A stretch of DNA of 54,180 nt. Origin: CALMKX01 sp036274895 (GTDB lineage Bacteria; Acidobacteriota; Thermoanaerobaculia; Multivoradales; SZUA-115). A program made the translations under genes and the position numbers. Location: the NCBI GenBank assembly GCA_036274895.1, contig DASUEU010000001.1:1-54180 (forward strand), given 5' to 3'. The notes below the pieces were generated by a model. The model saw nothing but the letters and a program-made list of their open reading frames with translations. It was not told the DNA's origin and did no database searches. Below, piece by piece: positions 49,155 to 54,180 of the stretch (position 1 is its first letter; each line of letters opens with the position of its first letter).

Positions 49155-50728
49155 AGCCCTCTGCCCGCATCGTCTGGCGGCTGCTGCTGTTCAACGGCCT
49201 GCTGGTCTTCCTGCCGATCGCCGGAGTGCTCTCGCTCGAGAACTTCGAGCGGCACCTGCTGGTCGCCCAGGAGCGCTCCATGGTGCAGCAGGCGCGGCTC
49301 GCGGCGGCAGCGCTCGGCGGCGGCGAGCTGACCGCCGAGGCGGCCGGGGCCTTCCTGGCGCGGCTCGACCGGCAGACCGAGGCCCGCGTGCGCGTGCTCG
49401 ACGCGGCCGGCGTGGTGATCGCCGACTCGGCACTGCTGGGACCACGCAGCGCCCCAGCCGCCAAGGGGAAGGCGGCGACCGCCTCGGCGGCCGGACAGCA
49501 GGCCCGCGACTCCAGGCTCTACCGGCTCGGCGCCTGGCTCTACCGCCTGGTCGACCGCGGCGAGGCCGAGAGCCTGCTGTCCTACTCGCCGCCGCCGTCC
49601 CCCGGCGTGGAGCGGCTGGGAGCTCGCCTCTCCGGGCCCGAGATCGAGGCGGCTCTGGCCGGCCGCTACGGGGCCGCCACCCGCGTCACTCCCGACCAGC
49701 GCTCGCTCACCCTGGCGAGCGCCCTGCCGGTTCGCGACGGCAGGCGGCAGGTGGTGGGAGCGGTCCAGGTCAGCCAGTCGACCCACCGTATCCTGGTCGC
49801 ACTCTGGGGACTGCGGCGAGACATGTTCGCCGTGCTGCTGGGAGCCGGCCTGGTGGCAGGCTTGCTCACCATCCTCTTCGCCGGCACCATCAGCCGCCCT
49901 CTCGAGCGTCTACGCAATCAGGCCGAGAGCCTGGTGGACTCACGGGGGCGCCTGCGCCGCGCCTTCGGCGGCGCCCATCGGGCGGACGAGATCGGCGATC
50001 TCGCACGTTCCCTCGAGCGTTTGACCGCCAAGCTCGTCCAGCAGGTGGAGGCCAGCGAGCGCTTCGCATCGGACGTCGCCCACGAGTTCAAGAACCCCCT
50101 GGCGTCGATCCGCAGCGCGGCGGAGATGCTGGCGGTGGTGGAAGAAGGAGAGGACCGGGAGCGCTTCGTGGCGATGATCGCCCGCGAGGTGGCCCGGCTC
50201 GAGGGCCTGCTCGCCCGGGTCCAGGAGCTGGGGCGCATCGACGCCGTCGACCTGGACCTGCCCGCCGAACCGGTGGCCGTGGAGCCCCTGGTGCGCGAGC
50301 TGCTCGACGGCCTCCGGCAGCGCTGGCCAGGGCCCTCTTTCGTCCTCGAGGGGGAGAGTGCCGGCCTCGCGGTGCGGATGCCGCCGGACCGCCTCTGCCA
50401 GATCCTCGAGAACCTGCTCGACAACGCCGCCAGCTTCTCTCCGGCCGGCGGCCGGGTGACCGTCCAGCTCGAGCAGCGGGACGACCTCGCTGAGATCACT
50501 GTCCTCGACCAGGGGCCCGGCATCCCCGAAGTCCACCTGACGCGGATCTTCGACCGTTTCTTCACCCACCGGCCCCAGGGCACCGGTGACCGCCGCCACG
50601 ACGGCCTCGGCCTCTCCCTCGCCCGCGCCCTCGCCGAGCGCTACGGCGGCTCCCTCACGGCGAGGAATCGGGAGGGGGGAGGGGCGCAGGTGGAGCTCGC
50701 CCTACCCGCCGCCCCACAGCCCCGCTGA
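49151..50728 (+). CDS. Sensor histidine kinase (CreC/ChvG-like)
   Basis: The 525-aa product has one transmembrane helix near the N-terminus (WRLLLFNGLLVFLPIAGVL), a periplasmic sensor of about 180 residues, a second helix (AVLLGAGLVAGLLTILFAG), HAMP, the H-box SDVAHEFKNPLASIRSA (His311), N-box ENLLDNAASF, and G-boxes DQGPGIPE and GLGLSLARAL. It would phosphorylate the regulator encoded upstream. The periplasmic layout is like ChvG/CreC. Its last 27 bases overlap the convergent patatin gene. Confidence 0.9.
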   Translation: MKPSARIVWRLLLFNGLLVFLPIAGVLSLENFERHLLVAQERSMVQQARLAAAALGGGELTAEAAGAFLARLDRQTEARVRVLDAAGVVIADSALLGPRSAPAAKGKAATASAAGQQARDSRLYRLGAWLYRLVDRGEAESLLSYSPPPSPGVERLGARLSGPEIEAALAGRYGAATRVTPDQRSLTLASALPVRDGRRQVVGAVQVSQSTHRILVALWGLRRDMFAVLLGAGLVAGLLTILFAGTISRPLERLRNQAESLVDSRGRLRRAFGGAHRADEIGDLARSLERLTAKLVQQVEASERFASDVAHEFKNPLASIRSAAEMLAVVEEGEDRERFVAMIAREVARLEGLLARVQELGRIDAVDLDLPAEPVAVEPLVRELLDGLRQRWPGPSFVLEGESAGLAVRMPPDRLCQILENLLDNAASFSPAGGRVTVQLEQRDDLAEITVLDQGPGIPEVHLTRIFDRFFTHRPQGTGDRRHDGLGLSLARALAERYGGSLTARNREGGGAQVELALPAAPQPR

Positions 50729-51736
50729 GGCTGGGGGGTCGAGCTTGCAGTCGGCGCCGCCGATGGGCACGAAGGGCGGTGCCGGGATGCCGTTCAAGAA
50801 GCGGCTGGTGATGACGTCGAGGTGGGGCTTGCTGCGGGCCTCAGCGGCGCCCAGGGCGATCAGGTCTTGGAGCTCGGCCGCGTTGTCGAAGGAGAAGCGC
50901 CCGCGGTCCACCGTCACGTCCACCCGATGGTGGCGCTCGCGGGTCAGCAGGTTGGCCACGGCCACGGCGCCCTGGGTCTGGCCGCGCATCAGCAGCTCGA
51001 GGATCACGCTGCTCCAGGCCAGGGCGCCGCCCAGGCGGCGCCGTCGCGACACGCTGAAGGGCTGGTTGACCGTCCCCACCGAGAGGATGTCGATCGACTC
51101 CAAGGGCACGCCGAGGAAGTAGTTCGCTTCGACCAGGCCGATCACCACCGGGCAGTTGGCCCAGACTCCGCCGTCGAGGTAGCTGCTCCCCGGGTGCTCC
51201 GGGAACGTCGCGGCGGCGTAGAAGGTGGGCGCCGCCGAGGTGGCGAGAGCGCAGTCCACGGCCCGCGCCTGGTACTCGAACTTCAGCCGCTCGTGGTGGG
51301 CGGTCTTGAGCAGGTAGATGCGGCCGGCCACGGCGTCGTAGGTCGGCAGGACCAGCCGGCAGCGGGCCTCGCAGAGCCGGCGTTCCCCGAAGACCTCGGC
51401 GAGCGCCGACTCGAGCTTCGCACCCGAGCGCTTGGGCGACCCCAGCTGGCGCACCCGTGCGAGCGTGCGCTGCACGAGCCCGGTGCCGGGGAAGATCCTC
51501 GCCCCGTACCGCTGGTAGAGCTCTCGGGTGGACTCGGCGGGCAGTCCGAGGGCCAGGGCGAGGGCGATGATGCCGCCGGTCGAGGTGCCGACGATGAGGT
51601 CGAAGTGATCGACCACCCGGCGCCCGGTGGCCGACTCCAGGGTGGCGAGGAAGGAGGCGGTGAAGGCACCGCGGATGCCGCCGCCATCCAGGGAGAGGAT
51701 GCGGAAACGCGGTGCCGGTTCGGCGGAAGCGCTCAT
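50702..51736 (-). CDS. Patatin-like phospholipase, CapV-like
   Basis: The 344-aa product has the patatin elements: oxyanion GGGIRG (18-23), nucleophile elbow GTSTGG (Ser52) and the catalytic Asp in YLDGGVWAN, with the Ser/Asp dyad intact. This short single-domain form is close to the CBASS effector CapV and to stand-alone patatins. No CD-NTase, Cap2/Cap3 or other CBASS part is adjacent, so I do not call CBASS. It should hydrolyse membrane phospholipids, perhaps under ligand control. ATG 51736; the short gap to the next gene holds a divergent promoter region. Confidence 0.85.
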   Translation of the reverse strand: MSASAEPAPRFRILSLDGGGIRGAFTASFLATLESATGRRVVDHFDLIVGTSTGGIIALALALGLPAESTRELYQRYGARIFPGTGLVQRTLARVRQLGSPKRSGAKLESALAEVFGERRLCEARCRLVLPTYDAVAGRIYLLKTAHHERLKFEYQARAVDCALATSAAPTFYAAATFPEHPGSSYLDGGVWANCPVVIGLVEANYFLGVPLESIDILSVGTVNQPFSVSRRRRLGGALAWSSVILELLMRGQTQGAVAVANLLTRERHHRVDVTVDRGRFSFDNAAELQDLIALGAAEARSKPHLDVITSRFLNGIPAPPFVPIGGADCKLDPPASAGLWGGG

Positions 51737-51868
51737 GATCGAGTGGAAGGGTAAGCTCGGTCATACGTTACCGCGAATCCGCGGGCCGCATCCGTGCCGG
51801 AACCTTCAGCCCCGCCGAGCGTACGAAGCGCTCGGGCGCGCCCTCCCTCCGCCCGAAAGGAGATCCTC

Positions 51869-54180
51869 GTGTCGAGGCATCGAGCCAACCTCTCGCTGGC
51901 CTTCCTGCTGCTCCTCTGCGTCACCCTCCTCGCACCTCCCTCCAGCCGGGCCACGGATTGGCCCGTCTACCGGGGCACCGACCAGGACGGCAAGGAGCTC
52001 GGCCCCGGTCTGCTGCCGGCCGGGCCGATGACCCTCGAAGCCCGCTGGAAGCGAGCCCTGGGCTCGGGCTACTCCGGCATCGTCGCCGCCGGGGGTACCG
52101 GCGTCACCATGTACACCGACGGCAAGGACGACCTGCTGGCGGCCTTCGACCTCGCCACCGGCGCCGAGAAGTGGCGCCTGCCGGTGGCGCCGATGTACGC
52201 CGGCCACGACGGCTCGGACAACGGCCCCCTCTCCACCCCGGCCATCGCCGGCGGCGTGGTCTTCGCCCTGTCCCCCAAGGGCAGGCTCCTGGCGGTGCAG
52301 CTGGCCGACGGCAACCCGCTGTGGAGCCGCAACCTCAATCTCGAGAGCGAGGCGAAGGAGCCGACCTACGGCTTCGCCACCTCGCCGCTGCCGGTGGGTG
52401 AGGCGGTGGTGGTGGTCACCGGCAAGGATGGGGGCCGCACCCTGACCGCCTTCCGGGCGACCGACGGGCAGCCCCTGTGGAACCGCGGCGACGACACCGC
52501 CTCCTACCAGTCGCCCCTGTACACCAAGCTCGCCGGGCGCGACCAGTTGGTGGTGGTGGGGGAGCGGATGCTCTTCGGCCTCGATCCCGGCACCGGCGAG
52601 CAGCTCTGGCAGCACGCTTTCCTGCCGGCGAAGGCTCCCTTCGAGGGCTTCACCCAGCCGGTGGCCCTCGGGGACAACCGTCTGTTCATCAACAACCAGG
52701 AGGTGGCGCTGGCGGTCGAGGTCAAGAAGGGCGCCACCGGCTTCGAGGTCAAGGAGCTGTGGCGGGGCAACTCCCTCCAGGGCAACCTGGTGGTGCCGGT
52801 CTACCACGACGGCCACCTCTACGGCTTCTCCGGCCGCTTCCTGACCTGCGTTGAGGCCGCGACCGGCAAGACGGTGTGGAAGTCCCGGCCGCCCGGAGGC
52901 CGCGGCCTCATCCTGGTCGACGGCCACCTGGCCATCCTCGCTCCCAGCGGTGAGCTTGTGCTCGCCGAAGCCTCGCCGGCCGGCTACGTCGAGAAGGCTC
53001 GGGTCCCGGTCCTGGCCCGCGACGGCAGCACGGCGCCGAGCTTCGCCGGCGGCAGCTTCCTGGTGCGCAACCTCGAAGAGCTGGCGAGCGTGACGGTGAG
53101 GGCCGCCACCACCGCCACCGCGTCGGCGGTCCGCAAAGAGGAGCTGCCGGTCTCCGGCCAGCTGGCGAGCTTCGTGGCGCGGCTCACCGCCGCTCCGGCC
53201 GCCGAGCGCAAGGGCCTGGTGGACGCCCTGCTCGCCGAGCACAAGAGCCTGCCCTGGATCGAGCCCGGCGGCACGGTGCACTTCCTCTACCGTGGCGCCA
53301 CGCAGGACGTGTCGGTGACCGGCAACGTGGCCGGGTTCACAGGCGATGAGCTGCCCCTGGTGCAGCTCGCCGGCACCGACCTCTGGGGCCGCAGCGTCGA
53401 GCTCGATGCGGAGGGGCAGTGGGAGTATTCGCTGACGGTGGACTTCGGCGACCCCGTGCCGGACCCCGCCAACCCTTTGCGCGTCGGCACCGAGCAGGGT
53501 GAGGTCTCCGAGCTGCGAGGGCCCCGCTGGCCGGCGCCGTCGCACCTCACCGAGCCGCCGGCCGCCCGGCGTGGGCGCATCGACACCTTCTCCTTCAAGA
53601 GCGCCATTCGCGGCGACGAGCGGGAGGTCAAGGTCTACCTGCCGGTGGGCTATGACGCCGGCTCTGAGCGCTATCCCCTGCTGGTGCTCAACTACGGCCT
53701 CGACGCCCTGCGCTTCGGTCAGATCGACCGCGCCCTCGACAACCTGATCGGGGAGAAGGTCCGGCCCCTGGTGGTGGCCCTGCTGCCGCGGCTGCGCGGC
53801 GAGTACAACGGCCCCAACGCGCCGGACTACATACGGTTGGTGGTCGAGGAGCTGGTGCCCCACCTGGAGAAGACCTACCGCCTGGCCTCGGGAGTGAGCA
53901 ACCGCGGCATCGGCGGTGTGGGCAGCGGTGCCTTCTCGGCCCTGTCGATCGCCCTGCGCAACCCCGGCACCTTCGGCCGGGTATCGCTCCAGTCCTTCTA
54001 CATGCCGCCGGCCCTGGCCGAGGAGCTGATTGGCCTGGCCCGGGAGCGGGGCAAGGGGCTCGAGAGGGTCTTCCTCGAGATCAGCCGCCACGACTACCAG
54101 ATCGCGGGCGCCAACATCGACGCCATCGCCGACAGCCGCCGCCTGCTCGACACCCTGAAGACCGCCGGCGCCAACGTCAC
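51869..54180 (+). CDS. PQQ-propeller protein fused to an esterase-like domain, 3' truncated
   Basis: The frame runs to the window end, giving at least 770 residues. It starts at GTG 51869 after AAAGGAG, with a signal peptide (LAFLLLLCVTLLA). Residues about 30-430 are PQQ-like blades (WPVYRGTDQDG, LLAAFDLATGAEKWRL, LLAVQLADGNPLWSR). After a linker, residues about 570-770 resemble Fes/EstD-type esterases: EREVKVYLPVGYD, YPLLVLNYGLDA, LRNPGTFGRVSLQS. Where active relatives have G-x-S-x-G, it reads GGVGSGAFSAL, with Gly at the nucleophile position. The domain is therefore probably a non-catalytic binding module. The C-terminus is outside the window. Confidence 0.85.
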   Translation, partial: MSRHRANLSLAFLLLLCVTLLAPPSSRATDWPVYRGTDQDGKELGPGLLPAGPMTLEARWKRALGSGYSGIVAAGGTGVTMYTDGKDDLLAAFDLATGAEKWRLPVAPMYAGHDGSDNGPLSTPAIAGGVVFALSPKGRLLAVQLADGNPLWSRNLNLESEAKEPTYGFATSPLPVGEAVVVVTGKDGGRTLTAFRATDGQPLWNRGDDTASYQSPLYTKLAGRDQLVVVGERMLFGLDPGTGEQLWQHAFLPAKAPFEGFTQPVALGDNRLFINNQEVALAVEVKKGATGFEVKELWRGNSLQGNLVVPVYHDGHLYGFSGRFLTCVEAATGKTVWKSRPPGGRGLILVDGHLAILAPSGELVLAEASPAGYVEKARVPVLARDGSTAPSFAGGSFLVRNLEELASVTVRAATTATASAVRKEELPVSGQLASFVARLTAAPAAERKGLVDALLAEHKSLPWIEPGGTVHFLYRGATQDVSVTGNVAGFTGDELPLVQLAGTDLWGRSVELDAEGQWEYSLTVDFGDPVPDPANPLRVGTEQGEVSELRGPRWPAPSHLTEPPAARRGRIDTFSFKSAIRGDEREVKVYLPVGYDAGSERYPLLVLNYGLDALRFGQIDRALDNLIGEKVRPLVVALLPRLRGEYNGPNAPDYIRLVVEELVPHLEKTYRLASGVSNRGIGGVGSGAFSALSIALRNPGTFGRVSLQSFYMPPALAEELIGLARERGKGLERVFLEISRHDYQIAGANIDAIADSRRLLDTLKTAGANV

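Noticed and set aside
50702..51736. CBASS defence operon
   Set aside because: Only the patatin is present; the neighbours are a two-component system and a secreted propeller protein.
51806..54091. 761-codon minus-strand frame at the right end
   Set aside because: It is the shadow of the PQQ/esterase gene, which has a signal peptide and propeller repeats.
1..54180. CRISPR array, rRNA or tRNA genes
   Set aside because: No regularly spaced repeats of suitable length were seen, and no rRNA segments or tRNA cloverleaf with TTCGANNC arm and acceptor stem could be built by eye.

Overview
The window is high-GC DNA (roughly 68-70% judged by eye) from a Gram-negative bacterium. The diderm evidence is an OprP-type outer-membrane porin, a lipoprotein M23 peptidase and CrcB/PhoU/ParC housekeeping genes. 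The mix of a eukaryotic-type Ser/Thr kinase with a PEGA tail, paired M16 peptidases, a sortilin-like BNR-repeat exoprotein, a DUF883 protein and many short GC-rich hairpin repeats fits Acidobacteriota (Thermoanaerobaculia-like) best. That assignment is inference; no rRNA or tRNA gene was seen to confirm it.

Layout. 1-5.9 kb is an accessory island: a gene-poor left end with a duplicated IS-end-like motif, two small unknown genes, a TGA-interrupted reading frame, an AAA ATPase / subtilisin pair that I read as an IetAS-type anti-phage module, and an IS1-like DDE transposase. The ATPase/subtilisin pair is visibly less GC-rich than its surroundings, and its promoter region carries three copies of a 9-10 bp operator-like word. 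5.9-7.7 kb encodes a TPR protein with two cNMP-binding folds. 7.7-13.4 kb (minus strand) is a compact six-gene envelope/signalling operon (DUF883, small membrane protein, metallophosphoesterase, Ser/Thr kinase, active M16, inactive M16). 13.4-19 kb holds parC and the large BNR exoprotein. 19.1-20 kb holds a palindromic element and crcB-DUF190. 20-21.3 kb is a DUF4143 ATPase with its own repeated operator.

21.3-26.1 kb has a phosphate flavour: orphan phoU, a fused 2-phosphoglycerate kinase / ApgM-type phosphoglycerate mutase, and an OprP-like porin. 26.4-28.5 kb has small genes (NTF2-like, DinB, CoA-binding) and a secreted, ten-cysteine small protein. 28.6-32.2 kb is a polysaccharide block (GT4, flippase, GT2). 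32.2-38.3 kb is a tight operon that encodes separately the parts of a cholesterol-oxidase-like system: GMC oxidase, accessory domain and alpha/beta hydrolase with a Cys nucleophile, plus a membrane metallophosphoesterase and two small membrane proteins.

38.4-46.9 kb carries PnuC, an Asp-tailed secreted protein, an M23 lipoprotein, a DUF2339 membrane protein, a CPBP protease and a Pro-rich-leader protein with ADP-ribosyltransferase-like motifs. 46.9-50.7 kb is a CreD gene divergent from a response regulator/histidine kinase pair. 50.7-54.2 kb has a CapV-like patatin and a right-truncated PQQ-propeller/esterase-like protein whose nucleophile serine position is glycine.

Most promising for new biology: the IetAS island with its operators, the 2PGK-ApgM fusion, the orphan ART-like protein, the Cys-rich secreted peptide, and the split GMC/hydrolase/phosphoesterase operon. 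Function statements rest on motif recognition by eye; no database search was run.
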